From positions 1 to 56,155 of the forward strand of contig CAMCBW010000037.1 of the NCBI GenBank assembly GCA_945873105.1: a DNA stretch of 56,155 nucleotides, read 5' to 3'. Source of the stretch: Tangfeifania diversioriginum. Its GTDB lineage: Bacteria; Bacteroidota; Bacteroidia; Bacteroidales; Prolixibacteraceae. The notes below the pieces were generated by a model. That model saw nothing but the letters and a program-made list of their open reading frames with translations, ran no database searches and had not been told where the DNA came from. Made by a program: the position numbers and the translations under genes. Below are positions 44,238-53,289 of the stretch, piece after piece. Within the stretch, counting starts at the first letter, position 1. The number at the start of each line of letters is the position of its first letter.

Positions 44238-45614
44238 TTGAAAAACGAAGTGAATACAAGCATTAAAAAGAGTGTTGCCTTCAAGACACTAGGTTGCCGG
44301 CTGAATCAGTACGAAACCGATGCGTTGGTGACCAATTTCGACCAGGCAGGATACCGTCTGGTAAATTTGGACGATTCGCCCGATGTGGTGGTGGTCAATA
44401 CCTGCACCGTGACCAACCAAAGCGACCAGAAATCCCGTACCATGATCAGCCAGGCTGCCCGCAAGAACAAGCAGGCAGTGGTGGTGGTCACAGGTTGCAT
44501 GGCCAACAATTTCAAGGAGAAGCTGGAAAGTCAGGATCACATCACCTTTGTGGTGGAGAACAACCGGAAAAGCGCCATCCTTTCGCTGGTGGAGGCCCAT
44601 TTTTCGGGGGAACTGCTTCATCCCGACAAGCTGCCCAACGATGTCTTCAGCTACCAACCGGTTCAAAAAAGCCTTCATACCCGCAGTGCCGTCAAGATCC
44701 AGGATGGTTGCGACAATTTCTGCACCTTTTGCATCATCCCAATGGTTCGGGGCAGGGCGGTATCAAGACCTGTCGCCGATGTGCTGGAAAATGTCCGCAA
44801 GACTGTCGAAAACGGGTTTAAGGAAATTGTGATCACCGGTGTCAACATTGGCAGGTATGAAGAGGGGGAGACCAGGTTTGAAGATTTGCTGGCAAAGATA
44901 CTGGAGGTGCCCGGCGATTTTAGGGTAAGGATCTCCTCCCTTGAACCGGATGGATTTGGCGACAGTTTTGTCCACCTCTTTTCACATCCGAAATTGATGC
45001 CGCACCTGCATCTATGTTTGCAGAGTGGTTCCGAAATGACCCTGTTGCGGATGCGCAGGATGTACGATGTGGCGCAGTTCCGCAAGACCATCCAGCAGTT
45101 TCGCGCGCGCTATCCCGATTTCAATTTCACCACAGATATCATTGTTGGGTTCCCCGGCGAGACAGAGGAGGAGTTTCAGCAGACGCTGGATGCTGTCAGT
45201 GAGTTTGGTTTCAGCCATGTGCACACCTTCAAATATTCGGTACGCAACGGTACCAGGGCCGAACGGATGGAGCACCAGGTGGATGAAAAAATAAAGAATG
45301 CAAGATCTGCGCTGGTACGTCAACTTTCGGACGAAAACAGGTACCGATACTACCAGAGCCTGATCGGGAAAACCCAGGAGGTTCTGGTGGAGAAAATCTT
45401 TAAAAACAGGGCTTCCGGCTACGGTGATTTGTATGTTCCGGTTGAATTTCAGGCCAGGGAAATTCAAAAAAACAGCGTCTATACCGTCAGGTTAACCGGC
45501 GTGGCGGGTGAAGGTGAAAAGTTGTTTCTGGTAGGGGAATTATCGAACAATCAATTTAATAGTAGCTGTCAAAAATCATTGCGCACATTGCCCGTAAGGC
45601 ATTCATGTCAATAG
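44238..45614 (+). CDS. mtaB: tRNA t6A37 methylthiotransferase MtaB
   Basis: Radical-SAM methylthiotransferase making ms2t6A37 in tRNA. N-terminal cluster cysteines are in FKTLGCRLNQYETDAL, VVNTCTVTNQSDQKSR and VTGCMA. The radical-SAM motif is CDNFCTFCIIPMVRGRAVSR; ITGVNIGRYE, LCLQSGSEMTLLRMRR and IVGFPGETEEEF follow, then a TRAM-like end. No ATG lies before the first motif, so the start is TTG 44238 or GTG 44250. The stop and last ~10 codons (TLPVRHSCQ) come from a palindromic element starting at 45588, so the native C-terminus was probably replaced. 458 residues. Confidence 0.92.
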   Translation: MKNEVNTSIKKSVAFKTLGCRLNQYETDALVTNFDQAGYRLVNLDDSPDVVVVNTCTVTNQSDQKSRTMISQAARKNKQAVVVVTGCMANNFKEKLESQDHITFVVENNRKSAILSLVEAHFSGELLHPDKLPNDVFSYQPVQKSLHTRSAVKIQDGCDNFCTFCIIPMVRGRAVSRPVADVLENVRKTVENGFKEIVITGVNIGRYEEGETRFEDLLAKILEVPGDFRVRISSLEPDGFGDSFVHLFSHPKLMPHLHLCLQSGSEMTLLRMRRMYDVAQFRKTIQQFRARYPDFNFTTDIIVGFPGETEEEFQQTLDAVSEFGFSHVHTFKYSVRNGTRAERMEHQVDEKIKNARSALVRQLSDENRYRYYQSLIGKTQEVLVEKIFKNRASGYGDLYVPVEFQAREIQKNSVYTVRLTGVAGEGEKLFLVGELSNNQFNSSCQKSLRTLPVRHSCQ

Positions 45615-45776
45615 AAAAACAGGTATCGTAAAAGGCTGTTTCCCCGTATGGGGATTAATCAATGCAATTCTATACCCCTAAATCTTTCAACATTTCAGGT
45701 ATTTTGTTAATCCCCTGACGGGGAATCATGTTCTCCTGAGATGCTCTTTCTATTGATATGGATGCCCTACGGGCAA
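45588..45776. repeat. Nested palindromic element, copy 2 (189 bp), overlapping mtaB end
   Basis: Outer 30-nt arms (45588-45617 and 45747-45776) are reverse complements at 27 of 30 positions, with a TTGCCCGTARGGCAT end and an inner TCAATAGAAA end. Inner arms (about 45639-45662 and 45704-45727) carry TTCCCCGTATGGGG and its partner CCCCTGACGGGGAA. Same architecture and size as copy 1 but different sequence in stems and loop. It lies between convergent mtaB and the sialidase-like gene. Confidence 0.85.
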
Positions 45777-45798
45777 GAAAGAGAAGGATAAATAGAAT

Positions 45799-46977
45799 CT
45801 ACGACCTTGATTTTGAAGCCAGTCTTCTGAAGTTTCTGATCCGGTGAAAGGTGAGGTAGTTGGCATTGTGGAAATTTTCTGCCCCGCCAAATTCATCATC
45901 GTAGGCAGTCCGGCAAAGGAAGAGGATATCCTTCCCGTCAAACTGCCAGTCGACATATTGAAAACCATGTTTGATGATATCCGGATGTTGAAGAAGCACC
46001 TTGTGGACGGTCCAGTTTCTGAGATCAGAAGAACTTTGAAGCACCATCCTGTTGCGTACTTTGCTTGCCACCAATGAGGCGTGCTCCGGTGTAAGCTGGT
46101 TGGTTATGGCCCAGTATCGATTGGTTTTTTCATCGTACCGGATGGAGAACTTCCTGGCACCGCCGGCAAAATCGATGAATCCGCCGGTAGGATCGAAAGA
46201 GGCAGATTTAACATCCTCACTGATATTGACAATGGCTGCGAGGTCGCGACCAGGCTCTTTTGTATCGACCCGAAGAAAATCAACCAGTTTCCCATCCCTT
46301 GTGACGACGGCATTTCCTTCCAGCCACCCCCCGAATTTCCCCTTGAGGTAGGTCGAATCGTAAGGAAGAAAATTGGTGGCCAACCAACTCGAAGCCTTCA
46401 GCAAATCTGCCTCCAGGGGGGCAGAAATGACCATGGCCGAATATCTCTTGCCCCAGGCGGTGGTGTTTGATTTGGCATTTTCGATGGCACGGCACAACCT
46501 TCCGTTGTAGACCACCATCGGGACCGGAGCAGTATGGTATTCACCTTCACGGAGCAACCCACTAATGGAGTCTGCCGGTTCACTCCAGCTCTTTCCGCCA
46601 TCCACCGAACGCCGGATAATCAGGTTTCCGTGGTGTTTCCAGCATCCCATGAGGTAAAGTGCCTCCTTGTGGAAAAAGAGATTGGACCAGAACTGTCCGT
46701 TGATCTCGGCGATCTTCTCCCAGCTTTTGCCCTTGTTGCCGGATTTGAAAATCGCCGTCAAGGCCCAGCTGTGCTCGGTAGTGGCAGGACCAAAATAATC
46801 ATGGGAGGCCACATAATCCCCGTTCGGAAGTATGACAAGACTTGGAGAACCTATGAAAGTTTTGGCGGATGCCGGAAGATGATCCACCACAACGCCGGGG
46901 ACCTTTCCCCTCTTTCCAGATGCAGCGGAATTGAAAAGGGTCAAAAGCAGTACAACTGCCGATATTAGTAACTTCAT
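45799..46977 (-). CDS. Secreted sialidase-like (BNR/Asp-box) protein
   Basis: A 392-residue exported protein (signal MKLLISAVVLLLTLFNSAAS) with a six-bladed propeller pattern. FIGSPSLVILPNGDYVASHDYFG opens the first blade. Asp-box motifs appear as SGNKGKSWEKI and SVDGGKSWSEP. Later blades include REGEYHTAPVPMVVYNGRLCRAIE and GWLEGNAVVTRDGKL. This fits the exo-alpha-sialidase/sialidase-like superfamily; many members act on other glycans, so sialic acid is not assured. It is monocistronic and followed by the copy 2 palindrome. Confidence 0.82.
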   Translation of the reverse strand: MKLLISAVVLLLTLFNSAASGKRGKVPGVVVDHLPASAKTFIGSPSLVILPNGDYVASHDYFGPATTEHSWALTAIFKSGNKGKSWEKIAEINGQFWSNLFFHKEALYLMGCWKHHGNLIIRRSVDGGKSWSEPADSISGLLREGEYHTAPVPMVVYNGRLCRAIENAKSNTTAWGKRYSAMVISAPLEADLLKASSWLATNFLPYDSTYLKGKFGGWLEGNAVVTRDGKLVDFLRVDTKEPGRDLAAIVNISEDVKSASFDPTGGFIDFAGGARKFSIRYDEKTNRYWAITNQLTPEHASLVASKVRNRMVLQSSSDLRNWTVHKVLLQHPDIIKHGFQYVDWQFDGKDILFLCRTAYDDEFGGAENFHNANYLTFHRIRNFRRLASKSRS

Positions 46978-47045
46978 GGTAATAGTTATTAGTCAAGATA
47001 GAAAATTCCCAACCTCCAATCAGGCATTAAGTTGATTTAGGGTAA

Positions 47046-47110
47046 CCCTTCGGCATGCTCAGGGACCGGAGGCTTTGAATCTTTGCAACTGATCCTTCAA
47101 CAAGCTCAGG
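47046..47110. repeat. Two REP-like CCTTCR...GCTCAGG palindromes
   Basis: CCTTCGGCATGCTCAGGGACC at about 47048 and CCTTCAACAAGCTCAGGAAG at about 47093, in the intergenic space between the sialidase-like gene start and the argS end. Both match the core at 4963-4983. Confidence 0.5.
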
Positions 47111-47145
47111 AAGCCCAATCCAAAATCGAAAATCCAAAATCAATT

Positions 47146-48936
47146 TTACATTCGTTCCGGCACCTCGATACCCAATAATGAAAATCCGTTTTTGATCACC
47201 TTTCCAACGGTTTGTGCCACCACCAACCGGAAGTCGCGTTTGGCACTGTCGGGCTCATTCAGGATGGAGTGGTCGTGGTAAAAGGAGTTGAACTCCTTCA
47301 CCAGGTCGTAGACATAGTTGGCAACAACGGCAGGACTATGGGCTGTTCCGGCTTCCTTCACCACCTCCGGGAATAGAGAGATGATCTTCAGGAGATTTCG
47401 TTCCTTGTCGTTGAGTGATTCGGTTGCTGCCTGCGAAGGTACCTCAACGCCTGTATCATTGGCCTTTCGGAGGATACTTTGGATCCTGGCATAGGTGTAT
47501 TGGATGAAGGGTCCGGTGTTTCCGTTGAAGTCGATCGACTCCTCCGGGTTGAAGGTCATGGTCTTTTTGGGATCCACCTTCAGGATAAAATATTTCAGTG
47601 CACCCAATGCCACAATGTGGTAAATGTGCTCCTTCTCGGCCTCGCTGTAACCCTCCAGTTTACCCAATTCCATGGATACTGCACGGGCTACATCCACCAT
47701 TCCGGCTACGAGGTCATCTGCATCCACCACGGTACCCTCTCTTGACTTCATGCGGCCATTGGGCAGTTCAACCATTCCGTAGGAGAAATGATAAAGGTCC
47801 TTGCCCCATTTGTAACCCAGTTTATCCAACAGGAGTGAGAGTACCTGAAAGTGGTATATCTGTTCGTTGCCCACCACATAGATCATGTGGTCGATGGGAT
47901 AATCGCGGTAGCGCAACTGGGCAGTACCGATGTCCTGGGTGATGTAGACGGAGGTGCCATCCGATCGCAGCAGGATCTTCTTGTCGAGCCCCTCCTTTTC
48001 GAGGTTGGCCCAAACCGAAGAATCGCTCTCTTGCTGGAATATTCCCTCTTTTACGCCGCGAAGGACTTCATCCCGTCCAATGGTATAGGTATCCGATTCG
48101 TAATAGATCTTGTCAAAATCCACCCCCAGCGTCTTGTATGTTTCGTCAAAACCCTTGTAGACCCAGCCATTCATCGTTTTCCAGAGGTTTCGGACCTCCG
48201 GATCGTTGGCCTCCCATTTAAGCAGCATTTCGCGGGTTTCGACAATGGAGGGAGCCTCCTCTTTGGCTTGCTCCTCGCTCCTGCCCTGAGCGATCAGTTC
48301 TGCTATCTCACTTTTGTATTGCTGGTCAAATTTGACATAGTACTCCCCCACCAGGTGGTCTCCTTTTTTTCCATGCGTTTCGGGGGTTTCGCCTTTGCCG
48401 AACTTCTGCCAGGCCACCATCGATTTGCAGATGTGGACGCCCCTGTCGTTGACGATATTGGTCTTGACGACTTTGTAGCCATTGGCTTTCATCACCTCTG
48501 CCAGGGAGAATCCAAGCAGGTTGTTGCGGATGTGTCCCAGGTGAAGTGGCTTGTTGGTGTTGGGCGAAGAGTATTCGATCATCACCAGTTCAGCGGAAGC
48601 TGTCTCCGGAACAAATCCGTACTTCTCTTCCCTCACCGCTTCGTTGAGCCTGTCGATGTAGAATTGATTGTCGATCGAAAGATTGAGAAATCCCTTCACA
48701 ACGTTGTAACCCGAGACTTCGCTGACATTGGCTGCCAGGTATTCTCCCAGTTCGGCACCGGTTACTTCTGGCGATTTTTTGGAAATCTTCAGAAATGGAA
48801 AAACCATCACTGTCTGGTCACCTTCAAACTCGCTCCTGGTAAGCTGAACCTGTACCTGTGAAGGTTCAATGGACTGACCGTAAAGGGCGTTGATTGCCCC
48901 GGCAACCTTTTCTTTTATAATAAGTTCTATGTTCAT
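47146..48936 (-). CDS. argS: Arginine-tRNA ligase
   Basis: Class I aminoacyl-tRNA synthetase charging tRNA-Arg. The N-terminal additional domain (MNIELIIKEKVAGAINALYG) is complete. The HIGH motif is SSPNTNKPLHLGHIRNNLLG; GKKGDHLVGEYYV and NGRMKSREGTVVDADDL (the KMSK-equivalent region) follow. The anticodon-binding C-terminus ends LLGIEVPERM. 596 residues, normal. Its ATG overlaps the stop codon of the upstream PIN toxin gene (ATGA at 48933-48936), so translation is coupled. No separate promoter is obvious between them; one inside the toxin gene is possible. Confidence 0.96.
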   Translation of the reverse strand: MNIELIIKEKVAGAINALYGQSIEPSQVQVQLTRSEFEGDQTVMVFPFLKISKKSPEVTGAELGEYLAANVSEVSGYNVVKGFLNLSIDNQFYIDRLNEAVREEKYGFVPETASAELVMIEYSSPNTNKPLHLGHIRNNLLGFSLAEVMKANGYKVVKTNIVNDRGVHICKSMVAWQKFGKGETPETHGKKGDHLVGEYYVKFDQQYKSEIAELIAQGRSEEQAKEEAPSIVETREMLLKWEANDPEVRNLWKTMNGWVYKGFDETYKTLGVDFDKIYYESDTYTIGRDEVLRGVKEGIFQQESDSSVWANLEKEGLDKKILLRSDGTSVYITQDIGTAQLRYRDYPIDHMIYVVGNEQIYHFQVLSLLLDKLGYKWGKDLYHFSYGMVELPNGRMKSREGTVVDADDLVAGMVDVARAVSMELGKLEGYSEAEKEHIYHIVALGALKYFILKVDPKKTMTFNPEESIDFNGNTGPFIQYTYARIQSILRKANDTGVEVPSQAATESLNDKERNLLKIISLFPEVVKEAGTAHSPAVVANYVYDLVKEFNSFYHDHSILNEPDSAKRDFRLVVAQTVGKVIKNGFSLLGIEVPERM

Positions 48937-49346
48937 TTTTTACTTTTAAGCAATTCTAAAAAATTATCCAAACTAATCACTTTAACATTTGGAAACTCAA
49001 TATCTTGGAGAATATTAAAATGTTTATCATTGGTAACCAGATAATCTGCATTACTTGATATTGCCAAATCGACAAATTTATTGTCATCGAAATCCTCAGT
49101 TATTATCTTCCAATTATAGTAAATCTCAAACTTTTCGACATTCGCTCTGATCAATAGCAACTCCAGCACATTTGAGGCTACTACATCATTGGCAAACCTG
49201 GATATTACTTCATAATATTCAGTAATAACTTCATTACTAATTATTAAAATTATGCTGCTGTTTAAAAAATCATCAAAGATTCTTCGGTATTTCGATAATT
49301 TTGGGAGTGATACTAAGAGTACATTGCTGTCTAGAATAACTCTCAT
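48933..49346 (-). CDS. PIN-domain toxin (VapC/PilT-like)
   Basis: A 137-residue PIN-domain ribonuclease, probably the toxin of a type II pair. First acidic residue in VILDSNVLLVSL; the middle glutamate is in SNEVITEYYEVIS; later acids are in FDDNKFVDLAISSNADYLVTND. This is the standard three-to-four acid layout binding Mg2+. VapC-type PIN toxins cut tRNA or rRNA. It overlaps the antitoxin by ATGA at its start and argS by ATGA at its end, making a three-gene coupled unit. Confidence 0.88.
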   Translation of the reverse strand: MRVILDSNVLLVSLPKLSKYRRIFDDFLNSSIILIISNEVITEYYEVISRFANDVVASNVLELLLIRANVEKFEIYYNWKIITEDFDDNKFVDLAISSNADYLVTNDKHFNILQDIEFPNVKVISLDNFLELLKSKK

Positions 49347-49579
49347 TTTTTGTAGGATGTTCTTGTATGATTGTGAGCCAATGACTCAATCGTAGAAATT
49401 GTCCACTCTTTTTCATTACAAACCTTATCCATTTCGAAATCGACTTTCTCACTGAAATAGGCTGAAAGCAACGCTCTTAACTCAACCATTTGAGATTCAT
49501 TAAGATCATACTTGAAAATCTTAAGAAGTTCCAACTGCATATTGGTCAGTTTGTCATTTGTTGCTATCATGTTTTCCAT
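49343..49579 (-). CDS. Antitoxin paired with the PIN toxin
   Basis: A 78-residue, mostly helical, acidic protein (MQLELLKIFKYDLNESQMVELRALLSAYFSEKVDFEMDKV), lacking a recognisable AbrB or ribbon-helix-helix DNA-binding segment. Its position, size and 4-nt overlap with the PIN gene indicate the antitoxin. Similar helical antitoxins accompany PIN toxins in Bacteroidota. A promoter box lies 13 nt upstream. Confidence 0.8.
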   Translation of the reverse strand: MENMIATNDKLTNMQLELLKIFKYDLNESQMVELRALLSAYFSEKVDFEMDKVCNEKEWTISTIESLAHNHTRTSYKK

Positions 49580-49592
49580 TAATTATCTGATG

Positions 49593-49600
49593 CAAAGATA
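49593..49600 (-). promoter_or_regulatory. Bacteroidota-type -7 box for antitoxin-toxin-argS
   Basis: TATCTTTG on the minus strand, 13 nt before the antitoxin ATG, matches TAnnTTTG. It is the most obvious promoter for the whole antitoxin-toxin-argS unit. Confidence 0.6.
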
Positions 49601-49641
49601 AAGCATATTTTGCGAAAAGTTAAAAAGATGTCATTCAGAAT

Positions 49642-49677
49642 AAAAAGCGGGATTAAGTTTTCCTTAACCCCGCTTTT
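49642..49677 (-). terminator. Intrinsic terminator after the HEAT/DUF1080 gene
   Basis: On the minus strand AAAAGCGGGGTTAAGG pairs with CTTAATCCCGCTTTT across an AAAA loop, and a T-rich run follows (TTTTTATTC). It lies ~70 nt after the stop of the gene at 49748 and separates it from the antitoxin promoter. Confidence 0.8.
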
Positions 49678-49747
49678 CAGTATCATCAACCGCAAAGTTT
49701 AAAAACAGGCGCTCATTTTCACATTTTCACATTTCCCAATTTTCAAA

Positions 49748-52700
49748 TTACTCCTTGATCCTGATATTCCTGAACTTTACGACGGAGCCGTGTCCCAGGA
49801 AGCCGATGTGACCGGTGGTCCGGAGAAGACCGGGATGGTCCCTGTGGTCCATGGTGCCGTTCCGGCTGGCGGTATGGATATTCCCCTCCGTAATGACATT
49901 TCCGTTGAGGATCACCTTGATATCGCCATCTTTGACAATTACCTCTTCAAAGTTCCACTCTCCGGTTGGTTTCAATGAACCCCGTTTGGAAGGGATAATG
50001 CCATAGACTGAACCATGGTACTGGTAAGGCTGCAACTGCGAATAAATTGGTGCATTGTCGTCCAGTATCTGCAGCTCCATTCCTTCGTAGGCGGCGTCGC
50101 CCTGGAGTGGTGCCCGGATGCCGAGGCCGTTGTTGGCACCCGGTGTCAGCTGGAACTCAAACCTGAAGGTAAAGTTCTTGTATTCGCCCTGTGTGTAGAG
50201 GTTTCCATGGGAAGGACCATTGTCAACATTGAGCACGATCTCCCCATTTTTAATTTCATAATCGATGGTATTTCCCGTCCAACCATCAAAATTTACCCCA
50301 TTGAACAGCGGGACAAAACCCTCTTTTTGCTCCTCAGCAGAGAGTACATAGCGGTTGTCGTTGATCTCCCTGACATAGATATCGCGGAAAGCCAGGTCGG
50401 TACCATGGGCCTGGAGTTCAATCGCCTCCCTGGGGAAGATCGGCATTTTGCGGTCCCAGTAATTTTCCAGCGGAACCTGGTCGACTACCAAAACCCCGTT
50501 TAGGTAGACGGTTACCTTCTCTCCCACCATTTTGATGTAGAAATGATTCCAGTCGCCTACCGGATTGTCGGCAACTTTCAGCGGGGTACTCCTGTATTTG
50601 GCGTTGTTGTACAAGCCGCCGGATCCTACCTGGGCACCCACCTCAACCCTGGAGGTATCCCATATCTGGATCTGCGGTGTACCGCGAAGGTAGATGCCGC
50701 TGTCGCCTTTTTTGGTAATGCGCCAATCGACGATCATCTCGAAATCACCGTACTGTTTTTCGGAGCAGAGGTTGTCGCCGGCACCATTGAATACGATTGA
50801 ATTGTCCTTTACACTCCAGGTAGTGGCAGCTTTGGCATCCGCTTCCGCCTGTTTTGCAGCCAGCTCTTTCTGACTCATTTTGGCACGGGTGATGGGATTT
50901 CCTACCAGGCCTTTCCATCCCTTCAAATCCTTCCCGTTGAACATCGGTACAAATCCCTGCTCCTCCGGCATGGAAGCCAGGTATTTTTTGATCTTCTCCT
51001 TGTCATAGTCACTTTCGTCTCCCTTGATCAGTGGCAACGATTTCGTAAGCACCTCTTTCACGATCTCACCTGTCAGGCCAGTCGTTTTGCCGGATCCCGG
51101 CAAGGCAACAAACATGGCAGAGGAGGCTGCTTCGGCTTGCAGATCCTTGTCGTCAAGAAAATTGGCCAGATAGAGCAGGGTTGGAAAAGTTTTCAAGTCA
51201 GCAAGCCTGTTGACAACCATCAACTTTTGTTCCTTGCTGTCGGCCAAAGGCATAATTTTTCGGAGTTGCAGCAATTTCTGATCATCGGTCATCGCAGAAG
51301 CGGTTACCAGGTCCACGAAGCCCTTCCAGGCCTTTGCCCGGTAATCCGGATTACCGGCACAAATCTGAAAGAGGGCGTCAGCAGCATCGGCACTGCTCCA
51401 TTTCACCAGCGCCCCAAAAGCGCTCTCCCTGACGGCTGCATCGCTTGAACCAAAAGCCTCCACCACCTGTTTCAGCGCAGCTTGTCCTCCAAGTTTGGCG
51501 AAGATACCCAATGTCCGACCGGGATCGTTCATCTTGCTCAATTGCGTCACAAAGGCAGCCTTCTTTTGGTTATCCAGGCGGACAGTGGCCGTGATCAACG
51601 ATAGCTGAACAGCTGTAATTTGCTCTTTGGAAGCTGATTTCTTCAGCAATTCCAGCAAGGCTGGAATATCTTCTTCGGAGGAGATATTTTTCAATGCACC
51701 ATAGGCTGCACTGGCCAAATCAGCATCCTGATTTGCCATAAGTGCTGCCACTTTTTCAAAACCCGGTTTGTAAGCCTTTGTCCCCATCAGTTTGACGATC
51801 TCCACCTTGACAGCCATTGGGGCTCCATCGAGTGCATTTGCCAGGTTTTTTAGGTGAGCAGCATCCAATCTGCGGGATAGGACCTTCGCGGTAGCAGCCA
51901 CATCCTGTCCCTGAACCAGGTGGTTTTCCAAAACTGATATTGCTTCGGCAGTTTTGATATTGGCAATGGCATCCAGGCTGGCTTCCCTCACCAATTCGGA
52001 AGGATCTGACAGCATGGATATGATATAACCCATCCATTTTGTATCTCCACTGCGTCCAATCATCTCCACAATTTCCGACCGGGGTTCGCCATTCACCTCT
52101 TTTGATTTAGCCATCCACTGGCGGGTGGCTGACACATCTTTGGAGGTGGCGGCAAGATTCATCACCCCTGCACGGTAAGCCTTGTCGGCATTGTCAAACT
52201 CTTTCAGCAAGAGCGGCAACGCCTCCATGCCCCAATATTTCACCCTTACCGCCAAAGCCGATGAACGGTATTGCAACTGATTCGTTTCTTTGCAATTGGA
52301 CATCAATACTTTCAATGCACTCTCGCATTGCTTCAACTCCCCCTTTTCACCAAGCCTGTCAGCATAAGTGACCAGGGAAGTCACTATCCCGGTAGGTTCG
52401 TAAAGGAATTTGACCCTGGCGGCCCGATCCTTTAAAACCGGAAAGCTCTCTGCAGCAGCGATCTGCGCCAATGCATCCAAAAGGACTCTTTGCAATTTGG
52501 GATCAGCACCGTTTAGTTTATTGATCAGCACCGGATTGCTGGCTTCAATCCTGAGTTGACCGGCAGCTTTCGCGAGGGCCAGTGCAGCCAATCCCTTTGC
52601 CGGTGCAAGATTCTTTTGTATTGCATCACCTGCCGCCGGGGTTGCTATGGCAATAAGTACCTTTGCTGCAGCATCGCACAATTGCTCCTCCTGAAGGTAT

Positions 52701-53125
52701 CCGCTTAACGGACCGACCGACTGGTCTGTGGCTACAAAGTAGAGTTGAGAGAGGTAAAATGATTTCACCTCAACCTCCGGGGCAGCCTGAAGCGCTTTCA
52801 GCAAGCCGGATTCGACCATCTCTTTGTCGGCCTCTTTTCCATTTTCAGCTACATATTTGGCCAGGCTTGCCAGCAAAAAGCGGGCAGCCACATCATCCCC
52901 CGTCCCGGCAGGAACTACTTTGGCTGCCAAAAGGGCTAAACCCTCCTCTTTCATGCCAGCCACCTCTTTCATCAAGGCATTTAGCTTGCTGTAATCTTTG
53001 GTTGGCACCTGTGCCAGAGCATCTGCCACTTTGGTGTTGATGGTCCGGTTGATCTGCCCCATGCCATTGAATGCCAATGCAAGTATCAATGCAACAACCG
53101 TATAAAACGAAACTAATTTCTTCAT
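49748..53125 (-). CDS. HEAT-repeat protein with two DUF1080 (3-keto-disaccharide hydrolase) domains
   Basis: A 1125-residue exported protein (signal ends near LAFNGMGQ). Residues ~30-700 are HEAT-like helical repeats (EMIGRSGDTKWMGYIISML, ELVREASLDAIANIKTAEAI). Two DUF1080 domains follow, beginning GFVPMFNGKDLKGWKG (about 723) and GFVPLFNGVNFDGWTG (about 935). Each has the family steps DFEMIVDWRITKKGDSGIYLRG / NFTFRFEFQLTPGANNGLGIRA, then WNHFYIK / WNFEEVI, and GHIGFLGHG. DUF1080 proteins cleave 3-keto-glycosides made by Gfo/Idh/MocA oxidases, and such an oxidase is encoded just upstream. Periplasmic or outer-membrane action is likely. Two catalytic domains on one scaffold is unusual. Confidence 0.9.
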   Translation of the reverse strand: MKKLVSFYTVVALILALAFNGMGQINRTINTKVADALAQVPTKDYSKLNALMKEVAGMKEEGLALLAAKVVPAGTGDDVAARFLLASLAKYVAENGKEADKEMVESGLLKALQAAPEVEVKSFYLSQLYFVATDQSVGPLSGYLQEEQLCDAAAKVLIAIATPAAGDAIQKNLAPAKGLAALALAKAAGQLRIEASNPVLINKLNGADPKLQRVLLDALAQIAAAESFPVLKDRAARVKFLYEPTGIVTSLVTYADRLGEKGELKQCESALKVLMSNCKETNQLQYRSSALAVRVKYWGMEALPLLLKEFDNADKAYRAGVMNLAATSKDVSATRQWMAKSKEVNGEPRSEIVEMIGRSGDTKWMGYIISMLSDPSELVREASLDAIANIKTAEAISVLENHLVQGQDVAATAKVLSRRLDAAHLKNLANALDGAPMAVKVEIVKLMGTKAYKPGFEKVAALMANQDADLASAAYGALKNISSEEDIPALLELLKKSASKEQITAVQLSLITATVRLDNQKKAAFVTQLSKMNDPGRTLGIFAKLGGQAALKQVVEAFGSSDAAVRESAFGALVKWSSADAADALFQICAGNPDYRAKAWKGFVDLVTASAMTDDQKLLQLRKIMPLADSKEQKLMVVNRLADLKTFPTLLYLANFLDDKDLQAEAASSAMFVALPGSGKTTGLTGEIVKEVLTKSLPLIKGDESDYDKEKIKKYLASMPEEQGFVPMFNGKDLKGWKGLVGNPITRAKMSQKELAAKQAEADAKAATTWSVKDNSIVFNGAGDNLCSEKQYGDFEMIVDWRITKKGDSGIYLRGTPQIQIWDTSRVEVGAQVGSGGLYNNAKYRSTPLKVADNPVGDWNHFYIKMVGEKVTVYLNGVLVVDQVPLENYWDRKMPIFPREAIELQAHGTDLAFRDIYVREINDNRYVLSAEEQKEGFVPLFNGVNFDGWTGNTIDYEIKNGEIVLNVDNGPSHGNLYTQGEYKNFTFRFEFQLTPGANNGLGIRAPLQGDAAYEGMELQILDDNAPIYSQLQPYQYHGSVYGIIPSKRGSLKPTGEWNFEEVIVKDGDIKVILNGNVITEGNIHTASRNGTMDHRDHPGLLRTTGHIGFLGHGSVVKFRNIRIKE

Positions 53126-53170
53126 TTCTTTTTTCTTGGAAAGTTAATCTTGTAGAAACTGAAATAATTT

Positions 53171-53260
53171 TCTTTGCGTTTTTTGCGTCCTCTCTTTGCG
53201 CCTTTTGCGTGATCATTTTTCTCGCAAAGTTCGCAAAGGATTTCGCAGAGATCGCAAAAT
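53171..53260. repeat. CGCAAAG-type repeats in inverted arrangement
   Basis: Four TTTGCG/TTTTGCG units (53172-53210) face four CGCAAAG/CGCAGAG/CGCAAAA units (53223-53258) around a short centre, so the RNA could fold back on itself. The array fills the gap between the Gfo/Idh/MocA stop and the HEAT/DUF1080 start. Confidence 0.65.
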
Positions 53261-53289
53261 ATAATGATGCATCTCTTTGAATTATAGCA

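Noticed and set aside
47851-48861. 336-codon plus-strand reading frame
   Set aside because: Antisense to argS; an opposite-frame shadow of a highly conserved gene.
53171-53260. Possible CRISPR array (regular CGCAAAG units)
   Set aside because: Units are 7-9 nt with no spacers of constant length, and there are no cas genes; it is an inverted simple repeat.
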